Shown here one piece after another: positions 1 through 6,353 of a stretch of 12,868 bases of DNA (position 1 is its first letter; every line of letters starts with the position of its first letter). Source of the DNA: a bacterium (GTDB lineage Bacteria > UBP13 > UBA5359); contig JAQVUQ010000038.1 in assembly GCA_028699365.1 (NCBI GenBank), positions 1 through 12,868 of the forward strand, given 5' to 3'. The notes beneath the pieces are model-generated. The model made no database searches. It worked only from the letters and a program-made list of their open reading frames with translations, and was not told the origin of the DNA. Position numbers and translations under genes: made by a program.

Positions 1-310
1 TCCAGACAACATCCGTGCAAGTGCCCTCATTTTCAGGAGGATAACCGCCTTTATAATATGCGCTATGGTAATACGTACGGTTGCGGGCTTCCTCCCTGGC
101 TCCACGACAAATGTCATCCAGATCGTTGATACCGTCCTTGTCCATATCATGAGTGAAAGAGACAGCATACACATCGATGGCTTCTTTGCGGGATAGGAAC
201 AGCTTTGCATTATCCGCCAGGCTCATCAGTCTGATTCCGGCATGGAGATACCGGGCCAGGCCATATGCCGTAATTAAAACTACAATAATTATAATGATTC
301 GCTTTCCCAC
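1..310 (-). CDS. DUF1287 protein, membrane-anchored (3' end outside window)
   Basis: The minus frame is open from a GTG at 310 to the window edge (103 codons). It is preceded by AAAGAGG five bases upstream, and the in-frame stop at 329-331 rules out an earlier start. Residues 4-20 are a hydrophobic anchor (KRIIIIIVVLITAYG). Residues 55-66 form an EF-hand/dockerin-like loop (D55, D57, D59, G60, D63, D65, D66) followed by DICRGAREEA. Then comes the family signature YYKGGYPPENEGTCTDVV, with Cys98 in the conserved C-T-D-V-V motif. DUF1287 proteins are thought to be NlpC/P60- or transglutaminase-like cysteine enzymes of the cell envelope; activity here is inferred. The Asp-rich loop before the domain is also common in Firmicutes members. 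The gene starts 18 bases after the stop of the H-x9-DG gene upstream, so it is very likely the third gene of that operon. The C-terminal His is not visible. Confidence 0.85.
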   Translation of the reverse strand, partial: MGKRIIIIIVVLITAYGLARYLHAGIRLMSLADNAKLFLSRKEAIDVYAVSFTHDMDKDGINDLDDICRGAREEARNRTYYHSAYYKGGYPPENEGTCTDVVW

Positions 311-328
311 AGAACGCCTCTTTAACTG

Positions 329-1060
329 CTATTTTATCCTATATCTGCACATTGTAGAAACCTTTTCCATGCTAAACCACTTCACGTGTCCGTCACAGAA
401 AAGGATATTTCTACCGGATTCATGAGGATAGGAGAACTCCGTCCCAGCCTTATCCGTAGACCTGTCCACAGGCTTGCCGTCTGCTATGCAGATAACTACG
501 GAAGGATCGTTGACAAAGTCCTTGTTTTCAGTTCCGGTTACATGGATATTATACTCGTAGTCGGTTTGCTCATCAGTGGTACCTTCGATTTTCGGACAGT
601 CAAAGACACCATCATTCTTTATATAGTTACCGAGAATCTTATCACTGGCCCAGTTCTTAGCCGGCATCCAGGTCTCACCCCAATCCTGCACGTACATGAG
701 CGAGGCCATACCTAGTTGTTTCAGATTGCTTTGGCACATAGCCTTTCGGCTCATTTGGTGACCGGTTAACGGCATAGACATAACAATGAGATACATAGAG
801 TATATGGAAATTGCCATACCTGTCAGAGACATGACATACCCGCTTCGTGCATTCCTGCAATGCCTGATATAACGCAGACTTACAATGCCTGTGCTCAGAG
901 TCAGGAGCATCGCAAAGAACCACACTTGAAACAGTATTGGACTACGATCATATCCGGAGTAACAGCACAATTTGAGCGCTATGCTTCCCGCAATGATCCC
1001 CAGAACAAGAGATAATCCGGCAAAGCTGTTTATTGCCCTGCTGTCGTCATCAAAAGCCAT
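329..1060 (-). CDS. Multi-pass H-x9-DG domain protein (DUF4190-like N-terminus)
   Basis: The start is ATG 1060, with AAGGAG seven bases upstream. An ATG at 1093 overlaps the previous stop as TAATG but lacks an SD, so 243 aa is preferred to 254. Residues 13-31, 41-62 and 76-96 are hydrophobic. Their pattern (GLSLVLGIIAG, then GIVSLRYIRH, then GYVMSLTGMAIS) resembles DUF4190 membrane proteins. Residues 108-243 are the soluble part typical of DUF1559-like, prepilin-associated proteins: CQSNLKQLGMASLMY, GVFDCP, and H213-x9-D223-G224 in SYPHESGRNILFCDGH. The usual prepilin N-terminus (GFTLIELLVVIAIIAIL) is absent, so this domain is anchored by a different module. Five Cys (109, 155, 191, 222, 238) are shared with the upstream paralog. 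The function of the H-x9-DG domain is unknown; location at the membrane facing outward is inference. Confidence 0.8.
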   Translation of the reverse strand: MAFDDDSRAINSFAGLSLVLGIIAGSIALKLCCYSGYDRSPILFQVWFFAMLLTLSTGIVSLRYIRHCRNARSGYVMSLTGMAISIYSMYLIVMSMPLTGHQMSRKAMCQSNLKQLGMASLMYVQDWGETWMPAKNWASDKILGNYIKNDGVFDCPKIEGTTDEQTDYEYNIHVTGTENKDFVNDPSVVICIADGKPVDRSTDKAGTEFSYPHESGRNILFCDGHVKWFSMEKVSTMCRYRIK

Positions 1061-1092
1061 GCATGATCTCCTTATTACGGTCCGTGACCGCA

Positions 1093-1731
1093 TTACTTTA
1101 TACGATACTTACATTTTGCAGCCATCTCCTGCCTTGACACTCTGCCTACATGACTATCGCAGAAGAGACAATGCATCTCTTCCCTGCCTTCCACCTTTAT
1201 ACCTAAGAATGTCCTGTAATATATATGCGGATAGGAAAATTCTGTTCCGGCTACGGCAGTATCTCTATTCTTTGGCTTACCGTCCGCCATACAGAGAACC
1301 GTACCGGGATCGTTGACAAATTCTTTCATCCCGGCTCCGGCTATATTGGGATTATACTCATAATCCGTTTGCATAGACGTGGTGCCGCTGATGCGTGGAC
1401 AATCAAAGACGCCATCGTTCCTTATGTAATTATAAAGAGCATCACCGGCCCAGCCCCGCGCCGGCATAAATCTATCATCCCAATCCTGGGAATACATGAG
1501 CGACGCCAGACCTAGTTGTTTCAAATTGGTCATACAGGTGCTGCGCCTGCCTGTTTCCCTGCTATGATTGTAGTAGACGCTTGACTCTCGGCTGTTATGG
1601 CAGTAAGCCTCATAGGGTAACGGCCCATATATGATGAAAACTACAGCAGCAATCAGTATCAGGAGCATTCCATAAACGATAACTCCTCCCAGAGAGACTC
1701 CTCTTTTGTTGCCAAGTATTGACCTATCCAT
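1093..1731 (-). CDS. H-x9-DG-like protein with degenerate prepilin-type anchor
   Basis: ATG 1731 is preceded by GGGGGAG seven bases upstream; the product is 212 aa. The N-terminus KRGVSLGGVIVYGMLLILIA has the layout of a type IV prepilin signal (basic residues, Gly, then a hydrophobic helix at about 12-35). It lacks the Glu at mature position 5 and the usual FTLIE motif, so pilin processing is doubtful. Residues 66-212 align throughout with the downstream paralog: CMTNLKQLGLASLMYSQDW, NDGVFDCP, TDYEYN, DPGTVLCMADGKP, AGTEFSYPH and the terminal KYRIK. The H-x9-DG motif is disrupted: H169 is followed by 22 residues and then D192-S193, so there is a 13-residue insertion and DG has become DS. It shares five Cys with the paralog. 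It is probably the first intact gene of a three-gene operon and may have arisen by tandem duplication followed by anchor replacement. Role unknown. Confidence 0.8.
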   Translation of the reverse strand: MDRSILGNKRGVSLGGVIVYGMLLILIAAVVFIIYGPLPYEAYCHNSRESSVYYNHSRETGRRSTCMTNLKQLGLASLMYSQDWDDRFMPARGWAGDALYNYIRNDGVFDCPRISGTTSMQTDYEYNPNIAGAGMKEFVNDPGTVLCMADGKPKNRDTAVAGTEFSYPHIYYRTFLGIKVEGREEMHCLFCDSHVGRVSRQEMAAKCKYRIK

Positions 1732-1805
1732 AAATGCTCTCCCCCTGCAACCTCACCCGATATCCCGGCGCAAGGCAACCTCAGACGCCATACGCCGTCT
1801 GGATT

Positions 1806-1907
1806 TCATACTGAAAAACACCGCCGGAATTGTGAAAGCAATCTAACAGCCGTAACGTTGTCGAAATCCACGTAGAGATGCTTAACCTGGATAACCGTCT
1901 CTTCCAC
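1806..1907 (-). pseudogene. Short ORF resembling the N-terminus of an ABC transporter ATPase
   Basis: A GTG at 1907 follows a strong AAGGAGG six bases upstream and opens 33 codons before TGA at 1806-1808. The peptide contains VIQVKHLYVDFDNVTAVRLLS, which fits the first strand of ABC ATPases (I-x-V-x-x-L-x-V-x-F-x-x-x-x-A-V-x-x-L-S). No Walker A or later motif follows in any frame before the next gene at 1731. It is best read as the 5' stub of a deleted ABC ATPase gene. A leader peptide for the operon downstream is the alternative, because its promoter and SD look intact. Assignment rests on one short motif. Confidence 0.4.
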
Positions 1908-2002
1908 AGCGCTCCTCCTTCGTTACGAAAATGAGCTCTATGCTTATAATACGTTTGAGCAATGGCATTCGTTACAGGTAATAGCAGAGGAATATGTCAT
2001 TA

Positions 2003-2032
2003 ATTATACTATAGGAGATTAAGCGGTTGCAA
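2003..2032 (-). promoter_or_regulatory. Promoter for the 1907-to-1 operon
   Basis: On the minus strand, TTGCAA (2027-2032) and TATAAT (2003-2008) are separated by 18 bases. Transcription would start near 1996 and run into the short ORF at 1907 and the H-x9-DG/DUF1287 genes. The -35 box lies inside a 15-base sequence that recurs at 2836-2850. Confidence 0.55.
2017..2031 (+). repeat. Promoter-associated 15-base direct repeat, copy 1
   Basis: GATTAAGCGGTTGCA matches 14 of 15 bases of copy 2 at 2836-2850, and similarity continues into the next dozen bases (AAAGAAAG-like). This copy overlaps the -35 box and spacer of the minus-strand promoter. Confidence 0.45.
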
Positions 2033-2055
2033 AAAGAAAGAGGCATCTCAGTCTC

Positions 2056-2082
2056 TTGATCACGGTACATATTCCTTATACA
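2056..2082 (+). promoter_or_regulatory. Weak promoter candidate for the DUF421 gene
   Basis: TTGATC (2056-2061) and TATACA (2077-2082) have only a 15-base spacer, so the match is poor. If used, the transcript would carry a leader of about 165 bases that includes the whole SD stem-loop. Confidence 0.25.
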
Positions 2083-2181
2083 TACTCTTCTCACGCTCTG
2101 TTTTTGCTTCCGGCAAGCATCAAAGCATAGTGCTGTGAGCAGCTCTTTGCACCAGAGCATATTTACCGGACGAAATGGGTA

Positions 2182-2246
2182 TCCTGTTACGTAAGCAACG
2201 CTGAAGACGCAACGGTTGTTGCATGTATTCCTTGTTCGTAACAGGA
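2182..2246 (+). promoter_or_regulatory. Leader stem-loop sequestering the SD of the DUF421 gene
   Basis: TCCTGTTACG (2182-2191) and CGTAACAGGA (2237-2246) are perfect 10-base complements. The 3' arm contains most of the SD (AGGAG, 2243-2247) of the ATG at 2254. The 45-base loop holds a second complementary pair, GCAAC (2195-2199) and GTTGC (2218-2222). In RNA this would hide the ribosome binding site, as in riboswitch, thermometer or attenuation leaders. The trigger is not identifiable. Confidence 0.5.
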
Positions 2247-2253
2247 GAAACGT

Positions 2254-2793
2254 ATGCCCGGCAGCATATGGTCTGAGATATTCCGAGTAGTCGTCAACTG
2301 CATGTTGGCGTATGTCGGCTTGATAATCATACAAAGAGTCACTGGAAAACGAACTCTCTCAAAAATGAACGCCTTTGATCTGATAGTAACCGTGGCACTT
2401 GGGTCGGGCCTGGCCACAATAATACTATCCAGAGAGGTATCCCTTATAGAAGGACTGCTGGCACTGATACTTCTGATGGGTTTCCAGTATGCCATTACAT
2501 GGTTGTCTGTCCGGTTTACCATAGTAAATAAACTGGTTAAGTCGGAACCCAGGCTCCTGCTCTACAATGGAGAACTCCAGTATGATGCCATGCGCCTGGA
2601 GCGGGTGGTGGAAGAGGAAATACTCCAGGCGTTACGGGCGTCCGGCAAGTGGTCTTTGCAGGAGGTGGCAGCCGTTGTCTTGGAGACCGACGGATCTTTT
2701 TCCGTGATCGGTAAGAGCGAAGGAGCACCACCATCTGCTCTTACCGATGTCAGAGATGCAAATAACGATGCAGTCACCGGCAAGCTTACGTAG
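2254..2793 (+). CDS. YetF/YcaP family (DUF421) membrane protein
   Basis: The ATG at 2254 has AGGAG six bases upstream; the product is 179 aa. Three hydrophobic segments (about 9-28, 43-59, 65-85) surround the family motifs GKRTLSKMNAFDLIVTVALG and SREVSLIEGLLAL. The cytoplasmic domain follows: KSEPRLLLYNGEL, ERVVEEEI and the closing AVVLETDGSFSVI. DUF421 proteins are inner-membrane proteins of poorly known function, linked in spore-formers to the germination-associated YetF group; nothing here supports sporulation. The length suits a compact member. The next gene starts about 100 bases downstream on the same strand with its own promoter candidate, so an operon is uncertain. The SD lies in a hairpin, which suggests translational control. 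Confidence 0.9.
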   Translation: MPGSIWSEIFRVVVNCMLAYVGLIIIQRVTGKRTLSKMNAFDLIVTVALGSGLATIILSREVSLIEGLLALILLMGFQYAITWLSVRFTIVNKLVKSEPRLLLYNGELQYDAMRLERVVEEEILQALRASGKWSLQEVAAVVLETDGSFSVIGKSEGAPPSALTDVRDANNDAVTGKLT

Positions 2794-2803
2794 CCTTCAA
2801 CGT

Positions 2804-2831
2804 TTGACAAGCAGGCAAGGCTCATGATAAG
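2804..2831 (+). promoter_or_regulatory. Promoter candidate for the exonuclease gene
   Basis: A perfect TTGACA (2804-2809) is followed after 16 bases by GATAAG (2826-2831), which matches four of six -10 positions. The predicted start near 2838 falls in the second copy of the GATTAAGCGRTTGCA repeat. Confidence 0.4.
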
Positions 2832-2835
2832 AATT

Positions 2836-2850
2836 GATTAAGCGATTGCA
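2836..2850 (+). repeat. Promoter-associated 15-base direct repeat, copy 2
   Basis: GATTAAGCGATTGCA lies just after the -10 candidate of the exonuclease promoter, in the same orientation as copy 1, 819 bases away. A shared operator is possible; chance is not excluded. Confidence 0.45.
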
Positions 2851-2897
2851 TAAGAGAAACGGCAATCCTCATGGATGCCGGCTTACGTGGAGGGATA

Positions 2898-3728
2898 ATG
2901 TTCAAGTTCATTGCAGATGAGGTCTGGGCTATAGATGCCGAATGGGTTCCCGATATTCCGACAGGAAGACGTGTATATGGTCTGGGTTTGGAGACACCGG
3001 ATGCAGACGTGCTGGAGCATATGTTCCAGGCCGGCGGCGCTTCGGAAGAGAATCCCCGTCCTTATCTGAAGACGGTGCTCTGCCGGGTGGTTTCGGTGGC
3101 GGCCCTGGTGAGGCAAAAGACCAAAAACGGCGATGTGTCGCATCGGCTCGTCACCCTGCCCAGATACGGTGAACCGGCCATGGCGGAAGCAGAGCTTATA
3201 TATCGCTTCCTTGAAGGTGCGGGAAAGACAAAGCCTCAACTCGTGGGCTTCAACATTGTCGAAGCCGACCTGCCGATACTCCTGCAGCGAGCCTTTGCCG
3301 GCGGGGTAACGGCTCCCCATTTCTGTGCCAGGCCGCAAAAGCCGTGGGACGGTTGCGATTACTTTGCCCGTTACAGCGACTGGGTTCTGGATTTAAAACA
3401 GATTTACGGTGCCTGGGGCCGCAGCACACCGTCGCTGCACGAACTGGCCTGCTCGGCATGTATTCCCGGTAAGATAGATACTTCGGGGGGTGACGTGATC
3501 GATCTGTGGCAAGCCGGAGATATCTCCAAAATCGTCGCCTATAACGAGTTTGACGCCATTACCACATTTCTGGTCTGGCTGCGCACCGCACGCCTGTCGG
3601 GACTCTTATCGGCCGATGAGGCAGACGCGGAAGAAAAGAACCTTCGCGGATACATCACCGGCCTGATAAGCAACGGTCAGGACTACCTGGACACATACCT
3701 CAAAAAATGGGATGCGCTAAGCGGATAA
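2898..3728 (+). CDS. PolB-like 3'-5' exonuclease (DEDDy superfamily)
   Basis: ATG 2898 has GGAGG four bases upstream. The longer ORF from ATG 2871 has no SD, so a 276-aa product is chosen. Exo I is AIDAEW (D13, E15). Exo II is LVGFNIVEADLP (N119, D124). Exo III is IVAYNEFDAITTFLVWLR (Y215, D219), the Y-x3-D form. Together these give the DEDDy set of two-metal exonucleases related to the proofreading domain of family B polymerases, the predicted 'PolB-like exonuclease' family (DNA_pol_B_exo2). SLHELACSACIPGK and GDVIDLWQAGDISK are also typical. It has no polymerase domain. It probably degrades or edits nucleic acid 3' ends; the substrate is unknown. Where relatives have YC in Exo III, this one has YN. 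The gene converges with the helicase gene, with 22 bases between the stops. Confidence 0.88.
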   Translation: MFKFIADEVWAIDAEWVPDIPTGRRVYGLGLETPDADVLEHMFQAGGASEENPRPYLKTVLCRVVSVAALVRQKTKNGDVSHRLVTLPRYGEPAMAEAELIYRFLEGAGKTKPQLVGFNIVEADLPILLQRAFAGGVTAPHFCARPQKPWDGCDYFARYSDWVLDLKQIYGAWGRSTPSLHELACSACIPGKIDTSGGDVIDLWQAGDISKIVAYNEFDAITTFLVWLRTARLSGLLSADEADAEEKNLRGYITGLISNGQDYLDTYLKKWDALSG

Positions 3729-3750
3729 GCCGTAAGCGGCAGACTCAACG

Positions 3751-5046
3751 CTACATGGGCGCCCGCATGGACCGGGAACTGCCCGATCGCCGTCGTCCGG
3801 TATGCTCGGAGTATCTTCTGGCAGGCTGCTCCGAGTATCTGCCAGGCTCCGAGTATCCGGCAGGCTCGGAATACCTGGGGGCTGCTACGGTTGCCGAACC
3901 TCTGAAACCCGGCAGCTCCATGCGACGTCGCTCTATCCTGGAACCGATGGCCCGCTCTATGGCGGCAATGGTTGCCTCGTCTTCATACGTCACCAGCGTG
4001 AGCGCATCGCCATCGGCTTCCGCCCTGCCGGTGCGGCCGATGCGATGGATATAGGCATCCGCCGTATCCGGGATATCGTAGTTGATAACGTGGGATATGG
4101 TGGCTATATCCAGCCCGCGGGCAGCGATATCCGTGGCCACCAGTATCTGGCATTTACCCGAGCGGAAGTTCTGCAGCGCCAACTGCCTCTGGTTCTGCGA
4201 TTTATTGGAGTGCAGCACCGTCGTCCCGTAGCCCGCACCTGCAATCTGTGCCATCAGGCGGTTGGCCCTGTGCTTGGTGCGCGTGAAGATGAGGACCGAA
4301 TTGGTATCCGTCTCGGCCAGCAGCTTCAGCAGCAACTCCGTCTTTGAATCCTTGTGACAGGTATACAGCACGTGCGTCACCGTTTTGGCCGGCGCGTGCA
4401 AGTCCATATCTATCCGGGCCGGGTTGCGAAGAGTGCCCTCGGCCAGTTTATTCAGCTCCGGCGCAAACGTGGCCGAGAAGAGCATGGTCTGTCGCTCACG
4501 CGGCAACTCCGTCAATATGCGCTTGATCGAGGGCAGGAAGCCCATGTCCAGCATGCGGTCGGCTTCGTCCAGCACCAGGGTTCTGATTCCGGAAAGTCTT
4601 GTGTTCCCGCGCCCCATGTGATCCAGGAAGCGTCCCGGACAGGCGACTATTATCTCCGCCCCGCCTCGCAGCGCTCTCTCCTGCGGTATCATGCCGACTC
4701 CACCGTAGACCGTGGCCGACTTAATAGAGGTGAATCTTCCCAATTGGCGGATATTATCGTTGATCTGCTCAGCCAACTCGCGAGTCGGGGTCAGAATGAG
4801 CGTCGCCGTCTTGCCCCGGCTGGGATTATCCAGCAAATCCTGTAATATCGGCAGAACAAAGGCAGCGGTCTTGCCTGTGCCGGTCTGGGCGGTGGCAATC
4901 AGGTCTCTGCGCTCCAGGCCGAGCGGAATGGCCTTGCTCTGAATGGGTGTCGCAGTCTCGTAGCCGGCCGCAACGACGGCCTTTTGCAGTCGCGGATCCA
5001 GTCTGAATTCCGCAAAAATCTCATTAACATTCTTTTCATTGCTCAT
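3751..5046 (-). CDS. DEAD-box RNA helicase, RhlE-like
   Basis: ATG 5046 lies eight bases after AAGGAG. The ATG at 5052 is too close to that SD, so the product is 431 aa. Motifs run in order: Q motif with TPIQ (33-36), AQTGTGK (53-59), PTREL (87-91), GG, ACPGR (where TPGR is usual), DEAD (160-163), SAT (191-193), IFTRTK (253-258), ARGLDI (309-314) and HRIGRTGR (334-341). The two RecA domains end near 380. The enzyme would unwind RNA duplexes with ATP in ribosome assembly or mRNA turnover in the cytoplasm. The tail (about 390-431) is basic and holds four 'YSE' repeats (Tyr392, 398, 404, 412), then RRRSGSSRSMR. Such tails usually bind RNA; this repeat is not one I recognise. No clear promoter was found upstream. 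Confidence 0.95.
   Translation of the reverse strand: MSNEKNVNEIFAEFRLDPRLQKAVVAAGYETATPIQSKAIPLGLERRDLIATAQTGTGKTAAFVLPILQDLLDNPSRGKTATLILTPTRELAEQINDNIRQLGRFTSIKSATVYGGVGMIPQERALRGGAEIIVACPGRFLDHMGRGNTRLSGIRTLVLDEADRMLDMGFLPSIKRILTELPRERQTMLFSATFAPELNKLAEGTLRNPARIDMDLHAPAKTVTHVLYTCHKDSKTELLLKLLAETDTNSVLIFTRTKHRANRLMAQIAGAGYGTTVLHSNKSQNQRQLALQNFRSGKCQILVATDIAARGLDIATISHVINYDIPDTADAYIHRIGRTGRAEADGDALTLVTYEDEATIAAIERAIGSRIERRRMELPGFRGSATVAAPRYSEPAGYSEPGRYSEQPARRYSEHTGRRRSGSSRSMRAPM
3805..3876 (-). repeat. Tandem repeat encoding the YSE tail
   Basis: On the plus strand CTCSGARTAYC recurs at 3805, 3829, 3847 and 3865, spaced 24, 18 and 18 bases, each followed by a GCAGG- or CCAGG-like segment. 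All spacings are multiples of three, so the units expand in frame within the helicase tail. Confidence 0.7.
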
Positions 5047-5424
5047 AAACATTTCTCCTTCAATTTCTTCAAGGCTGTTGTTTCGAAGGCTTGAGGTGTA
5101 TGAGCAAGGCTTTTGTAAAGAGGGAAATCACGAACCTGATCAATATCAAACCAGCGCTACAACGAGCTGTATTATCCCGAGGCGCCATGCAGACCTGTAA
5201 TCCGGTTCTGCAAACGGACAATCAGCCGGACGCTGTGTCGGGTCTACCCCATCATAAACTATTATGGTTCATTGGTCAAATTCAGGCCTGCCTGTCTCTC
5301 CGCTTCAGAGAGTTATAGGCAGGAAATATGCACGTAGAACAGCCTGGAAACGCTTAAAGGAAAAAAGACACATATCAGCGAATATATCTGATGGATAATG
5401 AAAAAAATGCGGAGGCTTATTGCC
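5047..5424. other. Divergent intergenic region, helicase / secreted protein
   Basis: About 378 bases without a convincing gene. A 75-codon plus ORF (5091-5318, TTG start) has no SD and no recognisable motif. The region contains the two-part hairpin at 5287-5323 and a weak ATCAG/CTGAT inverted repeat just before the next gene. No clean -35/-10 pair was found on either strand. Confidence 0.5.
5287..5323 (+). other. Interrupted hairpin upstream of the secreted protein gene
   Basis: CCTGCCT (5287-5293) pairs with AGGCAGG (5317-5323). Inside it, CTCTC (5296-5300) pairs with GAGAG (5308-5312), across a small internal loop and a 7-base apical loop. No U-run follows, so it is not a standard terminator. 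It could be a leader element or operator. Confidence 0.4.
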
Positions 5425-6345
5425 ATGAAAAGAGCGGCTATCCTTATTCTGTTACTCTCGATCTTTGCGACATTTGCCATAGCCGATACATGCCAGGCTG
5501 TGCAATTACGTTATAACTTCTCTCAAGGGAGCAAATACGCTTACGGCCTGTGGCTGGATGCCGACATAAAGTTCTCCGCCAAATCAGCCGGGCAGGATAC
5601 GGCTCTTTCCGCCAAGCTGAACGGCTATACGGACGTAATGCAGAGTATAAACAAGGTTACCGACCGCAATACGGCTGTTATTGAGACGCGCCTGGAAAAC
5701 ATACAAGGCAAGATATCCTTCATGGGCCAGGAGATGCCCCTGCCTGCAGACATGGCAAAGAAGATTCAGGAGGCAATCAATCCCATCATCCAGGAAATGG
5801 ACCGTCGCGGCAAAACGGTAAGCCTGAGCATGCCGTCCCTGGAGAAATTCCTGCAGGAGATGATGAAATCAGGAACAAATCCCGCTAAGGGAATAATACC
5901 GGTCACCCCCCTGTCGGAGATGAGTAAACACCTGGCCGAATCTCCATCTCCGCTGCCGGAAGGCGATATCCAGCCCGGCTATACCTGGGACAGTGTCAGC
6001 AAAGTACCGACGCCGGACGGCAAGACTATGGAAATTGCGGTGCGAAATACCTTCAAAGGAGTGACTGAAGTAGAAGGCAAAGCTTGCTATGTCATCGAGA
6101 GCGCCATGGATCTTCCGCTTGGGAACCTCCTGCCCGCATCCACCGAGGCGACCAAGGGCATGAAGATGGACGGCTCCGTCTCCGTGAAATCCCAAACCTG
6201 CCATGAAGCATCCAACATGATGCCTATGCGCACGGAGGCTACTATGTCTATGAAGATGAACGTGAACATGAACATGAGCATTTCGTCGGATGCGACAAAA
6301 ATCGATGCTTCTGTAAAGGTTCTGATGAACAGGCGTCAGGACTGA
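5425..6345 (+). CDS. Secreted protein of unknown function (DUF6263-like)
   Basis: ATG 5425 follows GGAGG at nine bases and gives a clean signal peptide: basic start, hydrophobic core AAILILLLSIFATFAIA, probable cleavage after TCQA near residue 25. The upstream ATG at 5398 lacks an SD. The mature protein (about 281 aa) begins VQLRYNFSQGSKYAYGL. It has alternating strand-like segments, a helical middle (MAKKIQEAINPIIQEMDRRG) and LPEGDIQPGYTWDSVSKVP. This layout recalls DUF6263-type secreted beta-rich proteins that begin 'LRLxFxxGxxYxY'; the match is weak. Residues 265-284 are Met-rich (8 of 20). There is no lipobox. It converges on citrate synthase with 8 bases between stops. It is presumably an exported or periplasmic protein with no known activity. 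Confidence 0.8.
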   Translation: MKRAAILILLLSIFATFAIADTCQAVQLRYNFSQGSKYAYGLWLDADIKFSAKSAGQDTALSAKLNGYTDVMQSINKVTDRNTAVIETRLENIQGKISFMGQEMPLPADMAKKIQEAINPIIQEMDRRGKTVSLSMPSLEKFLQEMMKSGTNPAKGIIPVTPLSEMSKHLAESPSPLPEGDIQPGYTWDSVSKVPTPDGKTMEIAVRNTFKGVTEVEGKACYVIESAMDLPLGNLLPASTEATKGMKMDGSVSVKSQTCHEASNMMPMRTEATMSMKMNVNMNMSISSDATKIDASVKVLMNRRQD

Positions 6346-6353
6346 TCAGCGGG

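Larger units (their letters stand above)
1732..2253. other. Divergent intergenic region between operon 1731-1 and the yetF-like gene
   Basis: This 522-base gap holds the ABC-like stub (1806-1907), the minus-strand promoter (2003-2032), a weak plus-strand promoter candidate (2056-2082) and the long stem over the SD of the next gene (2182-2246). A small inverted repeat CAGACG/CGTCTG near 1779-1798 has no T-run. The stretch 2085-2180 shows no convincing gene or RNA. Confidence 0.5.

Noticed and set aside
972-1316. Plus-strand ORFs opposite the H-x9-DG genes
   Set aside because: They mirror conserved minus-strand coding and lack their own SD or motifs.
3706-3752. Possible bidirectional terminator between exonuclease and helicase
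   Set aside because: Only 4-bp stems such as CGCT-A-AGCG and GCCG/CGGC are present, with no T-runs on either side.
5091-5318. 75-codon plus-strand ORF between the helicase and the secreted protein
   Set aside because: It starts with TTG without an SD, has no motif, and ends inside the hairpin at 5287-5323.
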